A stretch of DNA of 64,000 bases from Euclidia mi (taxonomy: Eukaryota > Arthropoda > Insecta > Lepidoptera > Erebidae), in the NCBI GenBank assembly GCA_944739405.2, contig OX123191.2, positions 9,404,830-9,468,829 on the forward strand, given 5' to 3'. Positions 20,371-32,334 of the stretch are shown here, in pieces. The notes under the pieces are model-generated. The model searched no databases and was not told where the DNA came from. It worked only from the letters and a program-made list of their open reading frames with translations. Position numbers and translations under genes: made by a program. How positions within the stretch are numbered: position 1 is the stretch's first letter; each line of letters starts with the position of its first letter.

Positions 20371-21029
20371 ATGTTTATTCGTATACACGTCGCACAATAA
20401 TAACATACAGAAACAAAAATAACTAAATAACAAGTATTAAAACCTTACAATAAAGAGACACATCACACTATCACGCAATCCAAAAGACTAGGACCCAAAC
20501 GCGTTGACGCCGTTGACAGACAAACGTCATAAACGTCACGTCCGGTGACGTGTACTGTCAATAACCGGCTTGCAACCATGTGCTCTCATGTTTTGCCACG
20601 TATACAAATTACAAAAGGTAATAGATACGTGAATAATGAGTATCTCATACACAAAAAAATTTAAATCATATAAGTTAAAAACTATAGGTATTGTACGGCG
20701 CGTGCTACAAATTAGCTAAATTCTTAATTTTGTCACTCACTGACCGATCATCAAAAGTCTAAGGCACTTCTAGCAGACATAGAACCTTCAGATTTCAAAT
20801 ACAATTAGTCTTTAGTATATGAATCAAGCAAAAATGTTAATACTTTTCAATTTCTGTCCAGTTTGCGAGATACATCAACTGCATAAATAGCTTTGTAATC
20901 CCATATAAATATAAAGGATTACAAAATTACATTTGCAGTTAGAGCTTTAATTAAGAACATTCGTTGTTTGTACAAGAAGTAAAAGGTACCGGAAAAGACA
21001 AAAGTAAGACTATCTACAAAAATAAATGA
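20371..21029. other. Gene-free stretch
   Basis: AT-rich; a short region near 20495-20560 is enriched in GACGT/ACGTC words (AACGTCATAAACGTCACGTC). No gene or named repeat. Confidence 0.4.
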
Positions 21030-21340
21030 GATGCCATAAAAACAATACTTGTCAAAAATACCAAGTCTCGCGACCTTAAAAAGTTGTGAAATCCATGTAT
21101 TGCCAAGTCAGTTAATTAAAAATCTTTAATGTTTACTTGGCAATCGCCTTATACAATCTAATTTACCTATATATGTTTGTATTACTTATAAAAATATTGT
21201 GTTTTCATGCGATGGTCGAGTCAATCTATTTATTTAAAAAATTAAAGATTTTTAATTAACCGACTTGGTAATATATGGATCCCACAACTTTTTACGGTCG
21301 CGAGACTTGGCATTTTTGACAAGTATTGTTTTATGGGATC
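21030..21340. mobile_element. MITE with roughly 100-bp terminal inverted repeats
   Basis: Left arm 21030-21130 (GATGCCATAAAAACAATACT to ATTAAAAATCTTTAAT) and right arm 21241-21340 are inverted copies with several differences. The core is about 110 bp. No ORF; target-site duplication not clear. Confidence 0.85.
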
Positions 21341-22090
21341 TAAAATATTCTGGAAGATACATATTCATTATATCGAATCCATTTTGGTTAAAATTTTGAG
21401 CAAGCTTTTTATTTTTGCCGAGAAGAGACCGATCCAGTCAGTTATTTATATTTTGCATGTTGAAATAGAAAGATATTTCGAATGATGTTTGACAGCCTCT
21501 TCGTTTCGCAGATTGTTATTGCAATATACATGTTAGACATTTAAGATGGGATAAGAAGGACCTACCTCATCCCATACCTCTTCAATCAGAACGATTGCTT
21601 AAAGCTTTTTTTGTAAACTAATGTAGATCTTTATTGAATGCACAGATAGTATATTATGTAAATGCACAGACAGCTTAAACGGCCATTTCACAGGTTAAGA
21701 CTTGCCAACTCTTGGGTTCGATTTCCATACCGGACAACAGTTCACAAATAGTTGTTTCGAGATTGGGTATAATTTAGTCTATTGATTGAAAATTCAAAAT
21801 AAAACAAGACCACATAATTTACTTGACTTCAGCTTACCGTCACCAGTCATTTTATAAATGTAGATTAAAGTGAAATAAAGAACCACAGAAAGACAGAAAG
21901 GAAATGTCCTCCGAAATGTCGGGGGTCGTCGGGTAAACTAAATAACCGGGTAATGATATAAAATTATTTTACGTTTATTATATACGTAATCTAACCAAAA
22001 TATAATTATATCGAATATCCATACGCACATATACATATCTCTGGCAAATTTGGAAAGGCGAGATCAAACGCAACTCAGAAAAAATCGGAA
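21341..22090. other. Gene-free stretch with an S4 SINE-like piece
   Basis: At 21690-21780 CTCTTGGGTTCGATTTCCAT, GTTGTTTCGAGATTGGGTAT and AATTTAGTC recall the S4 SINE. Nothing else recognised. Confidence 0.4.
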
Positions 22091-22299
22091 ATTAAAAAGA
22101 AGGTCGGCGCGTCGCGCTATTTCGGCGCCCTGCCACGCCTTGCAAGACAATACAAAATATTCATCAAATATTACAGAGATTATAACAAGAAGTTGTTATA
22201 AGCACCAGCATACCAACAACAACTAGAGACTATGCCCCACTATGCCTCCGCCGCCACCTGCCATGCGCAAATCAATATGACATTATAATATTATTATGA

Positions 22300-25200
22300 C
22301 ATTATTTTTCAATATTTTCTTACCATCATGTCTATTTATATTTTAATATTTTGTAAATACTTTATTGTAAATATATAGTTGTACATAGTCATTAAGTGAA
22401 TAGTACGATGCAAGCAGACAGTGATGGCAATGGTGAGGTAGAAGGGGGCGCATGTCAACCTACCACATCACTGAGTGAATTAGTACGCTGCCCCTACTGT
22501 GACCAGGCCCGCTTCTTTAAAGGTAAGCGGGGTTTGAAAGTACATCTTGGCAAAATGCATAAATCCCAAGATGTACTTTCTGACCCCTTAACTTCATCAT
22601 ATTCAATTTCTACACAAGACTGTGTCCAAATTCCCTTTTGGTAACATCTTTCGAATTTAAAAATATCTGTTCCGGTTCTGAAAAGAGTTTCCCGTGGCGC
22701 AAGGCCATCAGTCGCCAAAAAATTGGCTGACTGCATAGGTCTAGTCGTGCGGGAGAACTCAAAAACGGCCTGAGAACGACTATTAACATTCCCTTATAGG
22801 ATTTTACATATTGAAAAAGATCAAGCCTCAAAAAAGACACTAACTGCCCAAATTAAACACAACTGTTCTGTTTCGGTCCATACTTTCGACACCAAATTTA
22901 CTTTTAATACAAATAGAACGAATTATCAATATGTAGAATCCAAACTAAGGGAGGGTGATATAAGGGGTGCGTCGAGACTCTTATTCAGCACTGATGTGGT
23001 GGCGCCTTGCTCTCCAAACACGCTTGCGGGTTTGAAGAGCAAGCATCCAGCGCCGATGGATGGCCTCTCTTTTCCTGATGCCCCGGATATGGATTCGGAG
23101 CATCTGATTACTACAGCCAAGGACGTGTTCGCAGCAGTTTGCTCCTTCCGGACTGGGTCGGCTGGTGGCCTCGACGCTCTAACACCACAACATCTCAAAG
23201 ATCTTTTGTGTTCGAGCGCCAGGGAGGCTGGCGATGCACTCCTGAGGGAGCTGACTGCTCTCATGAATTTGATGCTCTCCGGCAATGTGAACGGTGCGAT
23301 CACTGACACATTGTACGGAGCAAATTTATGCGCTCTTAACAAGAAGGATGGTGGCATTCGTCCCATTGCCGTAAGTTGCACATATAGGCGTATGGCAGCC
23401 AAGATATGTTGCAGATATTATAGCAACGATGTATCTGCTAAATTCCAACCCCTCCAATTAGGCTTTGGCTCAAAGGGGGGTTGTGAGGCTGCCATACATG
23501 CCCTGGCCACGTACCTTGGTTCTGGTAATGGAGAGGTCATCCTTAAGGTTGACATAAAGAATGCCTTCAACGCAGTGAATAGGGACACCTTGTTGTCAGA
23601 GGCAAAATTAGAAATCCCCAAAATTTATAAATTTCTTTCGCAATGTTACAGATATCCCTCAAAATTATTATACAAGGACAACCTATTGGAATCCGCAGTT
23701 GGATGTCAACAAGGTGACCCACTTGGACCAGTCATTTTTAGCTTAGCAATTCACCCAATTATTCGGCAGCTAAATTCAAAATTCAATGTATGGTTCTTGG
23801 ACGACGGAACCCTTGGTGGAGACGCTGACATAGTACTGCAAGATTTGGCAATTCTAAAAGACAAATTTAAATCGATTGGTTTGGAGCTAAATTCAAGTAA
23901 GTGTGAGCTATTTCTAAATAAAATTGACGATGAAAAAAGTCTTTGGTATTATCAAAATTTAATTGTTTGGCACCACACATTAAAATTTGTGACAAGAATT
24001 CTCTTCGCCTCGTTGGGTCTCCTATATTTGAAGAAGCCTACGAATCATTCGTAGATGAAAAGATTCAAAATTTTAGTGAAATTTCAGATCGCCTGTTAAA
24101 AATTAATATTCATTCGGCCTTTACAATTATTCGATATTGCCTTTTCGTTCCCAAATTTACGCATGCCTTGAGATCTTCACCGCTTTGGAAAAATATGAAA
24201 TGTTTAGAAAAAATGGACCAAATTATTAAAAATACACTTAAAGAATTAAATGTGGATTTGAACGACCGAGCCTGGCTGCAAGCGTCTCTTCCTGTACGTC
24301 TGGGTGGGCTCGGCGTTCGCAAAATTTCTGATGCTAGTTTACCGGCGTTCCTGTCCTCGGTGCACAGCACGGAAGACTTAACCAGGCAAATATTAGCACC
24401 AACACTGGTTAATTCGGAAGTGCTGTGTAAAACCGATGCCGTGAACGCCTGGAAAATGGCTTGTCCAAGCTCTGCTTTGCCTACCAACCCATTCTCCCAA
24501 AGGCAGTGGGACGTGCCGCTTTGCAACACTGTGAGAGAAAATCTTATTTTATCATCTACAAGTGTTGCTGAGCGTGCTCGCTTGCTGGCTGTGGGAGAGT
24601 GGGAGTCTGGTCTTTGGCTTCAAGCGCTCCCGTCGTCCAATGTGGGCACAATGTTGGACGACACGACATTTCGCCTTACCACTAGCCTCCGTTTAGGTGC
24701 TCCGTGTGTTTTTCCGCATCGTTGTCATTGTGGAGAAGCCGTTGATAGCCTCGGACACCATGGACTATCTTGCGGCAGAAGCGCGGGCCGAATGCCTCGT
24801 CACGCCTATCTTAATGACATCATCCGTCGCACTCTTGTCACCGCAGGAGTACCAGCCGTACTTGAACCCAATGGTTTGGTACGCGACGATGGGAAGAGGC
24901 CCGACGGTATGTCATTGTTGCCTTGGAAGTTGGGTAGGCCTTTGGACGCAACGTGCGTAGATAGCCTAGCGCCATCACATCTTCCAAGTACAGCCAGCTG
25001 TGCCGGTGCTGCTGCTGCAAGCGCAGAATCCCTCAAGCGGCGAAAATACGGTAATTTAATAGGTAATTACGTATTTGAGCCGTTTGGGACTGAGCGCTCG
25101 TACGTTGTACAGGGAAATCGCCAAACGACTAATCGACGCTTCACGTGACCAGAAGGCTGGGCTGTATTTCGGCCAGCGTATCAGCATTGCCATCCAGCGT

Positions 25201-25370
25201 GGCAATGCTGCCAGCCTTCTGGGCACGTTACCAATAGACAGCGATGCGGAGGAATTCTACGACGCCTAAACCTGTCTTGTAAATATGTACTTTGTATTTT
25301 ACCCTCCCCTTTTTTGTACATATTTATTTTTTATGTATGTAAATAAATTCCATTGTATAATAAATTTAAG
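22300..25370 (+). mobile_element. R2-like LINE with restriction-like endonuclease, decayed
   Basis: One long ORF runs 22408-25269 with zinc finger, RT, CCHC and restriction-like endonuclease in that order, the layout of the R2/R4/NeSL side of the LINE tree. It is broken by two nonsense codons and two frameshifts. The flanks (about 22300-22407 and 25270-25370) are AT-rich and probably UTRs. No poly(A) or clear target duplication was found. The exact clade needs a tree. Confidence 0.85.
22408..25269 (+). pseudogene. Single-ORF polyprotein: C2H2 zinc finger, RT, CCHC, restriction-like endonuclease
   Basis: Start ATG at 22408 (MQADSDGNG). A C2H2 finger, CPYCDQARFFKGKRGLKVHL then GKMH, follows; such fingers bind target DNA in R2-type elements. 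The frame has TAA at 22642-22644 and TGA at 22771-22773 (probably a former Trp). The RT region shows GSAGGLDALTPQHLKDLL, the NAFNAVNRD motif, QQGDPLGPVIFSLAIHPI and FLDDGTLGG (23794-23820) as the catalytic box. A one-base frameshift near 23943 moves to the next frame: LVLSKFNCLAPHIKI, then WLQASLPVRLGGLGVRK. Then come the CCHC (HCGEAVDSLGHHGLSC, about 24724-24774) and the nuclease motif KRPDG (about 24895-24909) with DATCVDSLAPSH. The W expected before DAT looks lost. A second frameshift near 25080 precedes the end: QRISIAIQRGNAASLLGTLP, stop at 25267-25269. Not functional as it stands. Confidence 0.87.
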
Positions 25371-25699
25371 AATCCATTAGGGTATATAATGATATTTTAG
25401 AGAACAAGTAGATAATAAATAAATGTTTATCAGTGAAAGGAAATTGGAAAAGCTTTATTGGATAAAATTGCACTAATATATGTATGCAAATGTATTAATT
25501 TAGTTATTTCTACACCAATGAATGTGTAACCGAAACCGTAAACAAATCATTTTATTCGCAACACATAGCTGTAAAAAACACGTCTGGTACAGCAGCTAAC
25601 AGTGTTCACCGGGCAATAAATAACGTTCGTCTCGATATATACATCAAAAACACAAATAAATAGTAGTATAGACAGCATTTAATTCGGCATTAATTCATA
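25371..25699. other. Gene-free stretch
   Basis: AT-rich sequence after the LINE; nothing recognised. Confidence 0.4.
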
Positions 25700-26010
25700 A
25701 ACAACAGTAAGTACCTTACCTCACAGCGTAAACAAACAAATCAGGTTTTCCAGAGGAAAAAAATTCAATTCTTTTTGCAAATCGCCATTCGTTAGGATTG
25801 CTACGTAAATCATTGCGTTTCGTTTTAAAAAGACGCAATGCTCTGGTTCCCTATTTATGTCGGCATGGATCGGTGAATCTGGATAAGACGACGTATTTTC
25901 GTTTTCTTACTGTCAAGACAAGTCATTTCTCTTTGGGAATATATTTGCGTAAGTGAGAATTTATAACAATGAAGCTGTAAGTACAAACAGCCAAGTGCAC
26001 GTGCTGTGAA
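25700..26010 (-). promoter_or_regulatory. Possible host non-coding exon with splice donor on minus strand
   Basis: Read on the minus strand, a TATA-like ATAAATAGGG (about 25847-25856) lies upstream of a stretch ending GCTGTGAG|GTAAGGTAC (donor near 25717). No long ORF. It could be a first exon or coincidence; I rank it as weak. Confidence 0.2.
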
Positions 26011-26982
26011 TTGGCGAGTCAGGTATTTACTTCTATATTCGACATATTCTGTAAATTTATGTGATAATTTCGTTCTGAAATTATAAGTGTCAAAACTAAC
26101 AATTTAATACGTACATAACCCCTCGCATGCCCCGCCCCAAAATGCATTTTCTCCGGTAGTGTCCAGCCATTTTGAGGATGTCATGTTTATAAGGTCCTAG
26201 GTTATAAAACTTTAATTTTCTCGCGTTTAGTGTAATTAAATGACGTAAATGTTAAACCGTATACAGTTCATAAGTTACTCTATATGCGAATTATATTAAA
26301 ATAGCTTACCTTTAAACTTTTCATGTCGAAAAAAAAAATACAAATTCAGGTCACTTTGTTTTTTCTTACACCATGTGAAATATTTTTCTACAATAGACGT
26401 AAATTATTCACGAAATTCACTTTCTCAGTGCACTAATATTGACATGGCGCGACAGTTATATGCATTAATTTAGCACAGGTCACCGATATCACTTCACAAT
26501 AACCATTTATTCATAGCAGGGAAAAATTTGCGCCATTTTGACGATCCGACGGAAAACATTTTTCACTCACAAAACATATTAATACCTATTTATAGCAAAA
26601 ACTATACGAAATGTCTAATAAACAATGGATTCTAAGACAACTTTGTCAGAAACTTATCTATATTTAGTTAAGTTATTAATAAAAACCTACTTACATATAA
26701 TCATTTAAAACATGGAGGACGTCTACCGGCCAACGCCCGAAACTTGTATCACAAAAATTACTAACACTTTTTTTGTATTTTTTTTAAAACCTGGCTAAAA
26801 AAATATGTAAAACATATACTTCACTAAATTGTCAATAATTTGATATGTAATACTAATACAATCACTTAGCAGTCGCGCTGAGAATACATTTTTGAAAAAT
26901 CACAAATTCAACTTAGTTGATCGCCACAGAACAATATGGCAGCGCGGTGAAAACTGAGCACAATTTTATTATTTTTCTCGGT
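26011..26982. other. Gene-free stretch with repeated GCCATTTTG/GCCATATTG words
   Basis: GCCATTTTG-like words occur at about 26166 and 26531, and the inverse CAATATGGC at about 26933, which resemble YY1/Pho core sites (GCCAT). A donor-like ATAT|GTAAGTAGG is present on minus near 26690. Evidence for promoter activity is thin. Confidence 0.25.
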
Positions 26983-26984
26983 TA

Positions 26985-28313
26985 GGGGAGACCTAGGAGA
27001 GTTGTGACAATTTTTACATAAGGGGCTATATCTTGCTTAAGAAATATGTCACAGTTATGACTCATGTGAATTAGTTTAGCGCCATTCTTTCTGTTTTCAA
27101 AACCATCACCAAAATTAATTAAAGTATAATAGTTTCTGAAAAAATCAACAAAATAAAAGACCACTCCCCTTGTCACAACTCTCCTACCACCGAGGTAAGT
27201 TGTGACAGGTACCGAGGTAAGTTGTGACATCATTATATTCAAGCTATTAGATATAAAAAAAATACCATTACACATGACATAAATAAATCAAGTAAGTTTT
27301 TTTACCAAAACAGTATTTTAATCATCTTTTAGTACCTACCAACTAATACAACATACATAGTATTAACATTCTCATAACAATTAATCATAATCTTATATTT
27401 TCATTAACTAAATATGGCATCGCTTTGAGATCAATCATATTATTATTATAATCAGTATAAAATGTTAATCTAATCAGATTCACAATCATGGCAAACGTAA
27501 TGCAGCTCGTCTCCAGTACAATCTACGTGTACTCAGCCTTTGCATTCCAGGTATTAGGCCCACTGCTCATCCGATCTGCTGTCTGCATAGGCTTTAAGGC
27601 AAACCAAACAAAAGCAATTATTTTCTGCTTCTTCATCACTTGTTCTATTCTTCTTATTAGTCTTCTTTGCTTTTTTAGGTTTCTTCTTATGTTCGCTTAA
27701 GACACGCTTCTTAACATTCTTAGACTTCCTATTAGCCTCTATAGTAGCTATTTCATCCTTCGTGGGAGTGTCAGAAAGGACAGCATATTTAATTTTATCT
27801 TAAGTAATTTGATTACCTTAAGTAGCTACTGACACACCAACAAATATCTAAAATTTATAAAAAAACATTGTGGAAATAGCCCAGTAGAAATATGGAGTAA
27901 GATAGGAGAGTTGTGACAGGCTGTCACAACTCGCCTAGGTGTTCAAAATGACGACTTGGTCCGAATAATAATTCATATTTTCAAAATACGATGCGCACAC
28001 AAAAAGTCAGTGCCACGTATTGTGACTTAAATGACTACATAACTTAAGAAAAAATAACACATCAATGCACATATACTAAGACATGATATATATTCAAACA
28101 AAATTTTGAAGAAAAACTTACTTTTCGCAATTTTTTGTACACTGACAATATATTTACGCAACCGCGCCTCGTGCGCCGCCGGCAGGTACTGAGTCGAGTA
28201 GCGCGTGTCGAAAACGACAAACAAGCGTTATTGCCATCTTGTTTACTATAATAGGTAGGGAGAAATCGTCCTTGTCACAACTCACCTCTGTCACAACTCT
28301 CCTAGGTCTCCCC
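26985..28313. mobile_element. pogo-like (Tc1/mariner superfamily) TIR transposon, degraded, TA target duplication
   Basis: Perfect 25-bp terminal inverted repeats start GGGGAGACCTAGGAGAGTTG (26985-27009; complement 28289-28313) and are flanked by TA on both sides (26983-26984 and 28314-28315). The terminal word GAGTTGTGACA recurs inside near both ends (27174-27228 and 27906-27940, 28270-28290), as expected for extra transposase-binding sites. A dead transposase C-terminus lies on the minus strand. Length 1,329 bp, shorter than a full pogo-type element, so internally deleted. Confidence 0.9.
27470..27800 (-). pseudogene. pogo-like transposase C-terminus with zinc-binding tail, broken
   Basis: Minus-strand translation gives a lysine-rich linker (KKRVLSEHKKKPKKAKKTNKK), then CFCLVCLKAYADSRSDEQWA, a stop, YLECKG, a stop, and VHVDCTGDELHYVCHDCESD before the final stop at 27470-27472. 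The Cys/His spacing (CX2C ... CX2C ... H..C ... CX2C) is that of the zinc-ribbon/PHD-like tail found at the C-terminus of some pogo/jerky-like transposases. Both internal stops (at 27557 region and near 27540) probably replaced Trp codons. The DDE catalytic core is missing. Recognition of the tail is good; the exact family is inferred with the TA duplication. Confidence 0.78.
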
Positions 28314-28433
28314 TACATGCTTGGAAATATGGTAAAAATTGATGATATTATGTTGGTTAATCTGTAACTAGTCGATGTACGTTTTTATTATTGTAACTGA
28401 TCACACAACATCGGACAACACTGGAGTGAAGTT

Positions 28434-28530
28434 CACACAAATCCTTATGGGCACACTGTGCCCGTATGACACTACCGGCCTGTTTCTCTTACGGGCACAC
28501 CGTGCCCGTAGGACACTCAAGGGGATAACA
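28434..28530. repeat. Two copies of a short palindromic unit
   Basis: GGGCACACTGTGCCCGTATGACACT (about 28449) and GGGCACACCGTGCCCGTAGGACACT (about 28492): each is a self-complementary GGGCAC..GTGCCC. Function unknown; may be SINE-derived. Confidence 0.7.
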
Positions 28531-28534
28531 TCTA

Positions 28535-28628
28535 AAAGTCATTGATGCACGCCGTGTATTCGAACCCGAGACCCTCTGCGTAGCAGTTTGTCGGTCTCAC
28601 CACTCGACTTACTTGGCTATCGCTGCTT
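28535..28628 (-). mobile_element. SINE head, family S1, minus strand
   Basis: Reverse complement reads AGCGATAGCCAAGTAAGTCG ... GGTCTCGGGTTCGAATACAC, with the B box intact and the A box slightly changed. Tail missing. Confidence 0.72.
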
Positions 28629-28893
28629 TTACAATATTGTATGGATAAGTCATTAAATCGCGAAAGCAAAGCAATATAAGGCAGCTATTAAAATTGCCAG
28701 TTGATTGACAGAACATTAATATACAATACAGATTCAAATTACAGCCAACACATTGGAATAATTCAGTAACTATTGATACACAATGTAGACGTTTTAGACC
28801 CTGAGACTACTGATGTAACGGCCCTGCAAAGAAATTAACTTTATATTCGGTGATTTAATATTTGTGAAGACGATCACCTATCCTGACAGAAGA

Positions 28894-28925
28894 TTTTGCC
28901 TCTAGTTGTACAACTAGAGGCAAAA
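28894..28925. repeat. Perfect 32-bp palindrome, no loop
   Basis: TTTTGCCTCTAGTTGT followed directly by its exact reverse complement. Confidence 0.95.
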
Positions 28926-28932
28926 ATGGCTC

Positions 28933-28988
28933 CATCGTATGTAGCTACTGGTACATACGTACGTATGTACCAGTAGCTACATACGATG
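28933..28988. repeat. Perfect 56-bp palindrome, no loop
   Basis: 28 bases beginning CATCGTATGTAGCTACTGGT are followed immediately by their exact reverse complement. It lies 7 bp after another perfect palindrome and at the left end of repeat B, so the left half looks like an inverted copy of that end. Confidence 0.95.
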
Positions 28989-29205
28989 CCATCTATCAAT
29001 ACAGTGACATCTAAGGGACACGGTGGAACTAAAATCCTGTATCGCGCTATTAACGTACTCACTTGCTATAACTATATATACAAGTTCTTAAGAACTTTTG
29101 TTGAACTGCAGTTCACCAGGCATGGTCACCTAGACTGGTTAGAGGATCCTTCCTCTAATTGGAGGAACACCACCTATATAAGCATAACCAAAAATAACCG
29201 TTGAA
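28960..29205 (+). repeat. Interspersed repeat B, copy 1
   Basis: Shares the order of blocks with 34575-34880: AGTAGCTACATAC, GTGACATCTAAGGGACACGG, ATCGCGC, and GAGGATCCTTCCTCTAATTG then GGAGGAACACC. Class unknown; no ORF. Confidence 0.65.
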
Positions 29206-29209
29206 CAAG

Positions 29210-31140
29210 GTATGCGGCCAGAGCTCGTTTGATCTCGATATTGCGTAAATTTCACATGTATTGTAAGCAAATTATTGTTTGTAATGCATCAAAATAATAT
29301 GATTTAACTAAACGTGAATAATTATGAAAGGCATCTCGTGTAAGAGTGTCTTTTTACTAACAGTAGTTATACAGTTACAGCTAATCTCTTGACGTGCTCT
29401 ATGAGTAAGAGAACCGTACATTAAAATGTTTGCTGCAGATGCGACTATTAAAAATATAAAATCTTGAGAGAAATTAATTATTTAAATAAACCAAACCAAA
29501 ACGTGGCCAGAATAATGAAAGATTGAAAAATGGAAGATAAAAAATAAAAAGCTCTTAAAAGTTTTACTATTTCTTATCCATTACCTTAAAGTCTAAGCAA
29601 AACCCAAGAAACCAAAGGTTTAAACCTTTTAGTGAACCGAGTTTTTTATACATGAGGATTACACGAATTTTCATGAATATTAAAAAAAGCGTACTGAATA
29701 CTTGATTAGTGATTGCTGATTTTGCAAAAATAAAATTTGGTCATGCCGACAACATTTTCGTGTACATAAAGAAACGAGAAAATACCATAGCCATGAATTA
29801 AGTTATTCTAAAGACTAAATTGAGGCAGGGAACTGAAAAAGAAATTTAAAAAAAAAAAATCCTGTACTTTCAATTACTGACTGAATGGTTAAAAATTAAT
29901 GTGAGGGAGAAAATAATACGGCTTCAGATTATTTCGATATCGGATATAATCGATGTATCTTTATTTAACGTGGCGAATGAGCTGGGAAGAGATCAGGATT
30001 CGATTTTCAAATATATTTTTGTGTTGAAATTTGTAAGGGCCCGATCTGACTAGCTTTGTAAAGCGCGCGTGTTGGTCTTTTGATATTGGTAGCACAGGCT
30101 GTTTCCGCATCTCAACATTCTGGCGTGTATTTTGTGTAATGCTGTCACACGTCGTACGTTTTTGTATTAGCATCAATGAAGCAAACACACAAAGTTTGTG
30201 TCGCTTGCCTGCTGAATGTTTTCGTATTGATGGTATGGTGCCTTAATAAAGAGGTTATAATGACCGTAAAATAATAAACTACAGGGATCCCTTTAGTGAT
30301 ATTGTATCTTGTTTGATTTCAGTCCGTCATTTCAACTTGCCGGCAGTGGTTTAAATCAAAAGCTTTAAGATGCAAAGCAGCAGAAACTTCTCATTATAAT
30401 ACATTTAAACCACATGCACAAAGCTGTGAAATTAAATATTGATTTTTATTGGTAGTAGGTATACTGTAAAATGCAATGTATAATTTTCTTAATAACTCCG
30501 CGTGCCTTGTCTTAAAAAATAACTTTTTTTCTGACGAATTGCTAGTCTTCGAAATAAAACCTGCATGTTGTCAGCAGGTTCCAAGTCAATACTTTCATTT
30601 CAGAATATACTTGTCACTAACTTTGAAACAAAAATAAAATGGCAAAAGGGGACATTTAAACATACTTGTGTGTACAACTACCCTTATTTATCAGGATTGG
30701 TCCAAGAATTAATTAATGAGACGCCTACAAAGATCGTTAAGGGACTACAAACCACCCTTAGGGTCGTCACACACGGCCCTATAGTTGCGAAGTTTTTTTA
30801 TGACCGAGTCGAGCCCCAAGCATAGGTACTGTGTTGCCTCTTCACATCATTCGGACAATATTACGTCCTTTGTCAATAAAAACAAGGTTTAGAATTGCTT
30901 TACTGCAACCACGAATGCGCCCGTACCGGATGATTTGAGTCTAAAATCCGCCTTTCGTTTAAAACATTTTGAGAGCCAAAAGAAAATAGCCACTATGCAT
31001 AATATTATGTGCTGATAGGGTTAGTAAAATTCTTATTCCCATAGTTTAAAACTCCATAGCAGTTGCTTCTACATTAAAATAAATAGATGTTTAGGTGAGT
31101 GAGGTGAGAATAGAGGCTTAGCTCACGATTTTTTTAAATT
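29210..31140. other. Gene-free stretch
   Basis: Long AT-rich interval. ORFs at 29961-30188 (minus) and 30565-30825 (plus) have no recognisable domain and unremarkable composition. No repeat recognised with confidence. Confidence 0.4.
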
Positions 31141-31141
31141 T

Positions 31142-31390
31142 ATTTATTTATAGACTCACGCCTGTATCTCCGAAGGGGTAGGCAGAGGTGTAATATTACA
31201 CACACACATTTCGCCATGAATTTTTAGGTCCCACGCAATAGGGGGTGAGCCTATTGCCGTTACCGGGTACATCACCAGACTCCGTGCTGCTACTGAGAAT
31301 TTGGAAAACCCAGTAACACTTTGCCCGACCCGGGAATCGAACCCAGGACCTCCGATCAGCAGTCGCATATGCTATCCACTGGATCACGGA
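31142..31390 (-). mobile_element. tRNA-derived SINE, family S2, minus strand
   Basis: Minus strand carries CAGCGGTTCGATTCCCGGGT-type head (here GGTTCGATTCCCGGGTCGGG), TCTCAGTAGCAGCACGGAG, GGCAATAGGCTCACCCCC and the tail CGCCATGAATTTTTAGG's complement plus ACACCTCTGCCTACCCCTTC. TTTA-type repeats flank both sides. Confidence 0.88.
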
Positions 31391-31416
31391 GATTATTTAT
31401 TTATTTATTTATTTAT
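31391..31416 (+). repeat. (ATTT)n microsatellite
   Basis: Tetranucleotide run next to the SINE. Confidence 0.88.
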
Positions 31417-31487
31417 AGGTTCATCAACAAAATACTTACTAAAAATGTGTTAAGATTATGGCACTGTAAGAACAATCTTATATGCTT

Positions 31488-31640
31488 TACTACGGAATTC
31501 AATATTCGTACTATAGATAGATCTGTAGATTTTAGATTCGTTTTTGACAGATTTTGACATAAGCTCCATACAAAATATGTCAAACACGAATCTAAAATCT
31601 ACAGATCTATCTATAGTACGAATATTGAAAATGGTCGTTA
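31488..31640. mobile_element. Snap-back MITE, copy 1
   Basis: Arms 31501-31549 and 31578-31626 pair over 49 bases with one mismatch around a 28-base loop. A second copy at 48885-49036 shares arms, loop and short flanks (TTACTACGGAATTC and GAAAATGG), so the mobile unit extends a little beyond the arms. No ORF. Confidence 0.9.
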
Positions 31641-32330
31641 GTGACTAAAATACACAATAGCGATACCACTTTTTCTTCACAACCGTGTATAACACGACAA
31701 CCAGAGTACTATAACGGAGATATAGCTCCTTTACGAGAGTTTAAAAGTAATTGCCTATTGAACCGCAGGACTTAGAAAAAACAAGCCGGCTTTTAGTAGC
31801 TTAAACAGAGCGATGCGGGGATAGGCTAGGTTGACGAGAAATAGAGAGGATCACAATATTTAATTTAATTAGATGAGGCTTGACAGAAATGCAAAGTAAA
31901 GTGATGGCTTTTTGGGATCATCCGTCCATCCGTCAGAAGAGGCTTGTCAGAAATGTAAAGTGATGGGTGTTTAGGGCTTCTTAACTCGGAAACTATTTAA
32001 TTTCCAGTCCTCCGTCGTACTCACGGGTATTAAGATCTGTGAGCACATATAATTTACTGTAAAAAACAAAATAAAACTGTTTAAGCGAAAAAATAAAAAC
32101 GTTACGAGTGATATATTTGTAGCTGTTAAAAAGAAAACTATTGTTATGATTTTAAGAGATAAGATATTTTAGAAAATATGTCGTTCAGTGTCATACATTC
32201 GATTATTGCAATATCTTAAATTCTCTTTATGATAAGAGATTACTGTTATTTTTTCCTGCCTTCAAACACAAGATAAATTGCAGAATTGTCTCTGACTTTC
32301 AAACATAACAGAAGATTTTTTTTTGACAGT
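31641..32330. other. Gene-free stretch
   Basis: Contains a short approximate duplication (GAGGCTTGACAGAAATGCAA near 31873 and GAGGCTTGTCAGAAATGTAA near 31939). No coding signal. Confidence 0.4.
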
Positions 32331-32334
32331 ACAT

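Noticed and set aside
26712..26800. Short ORF starting MEDVYRPTPETC
   Set aside because: Under 35 codons, no domain and no splice support.
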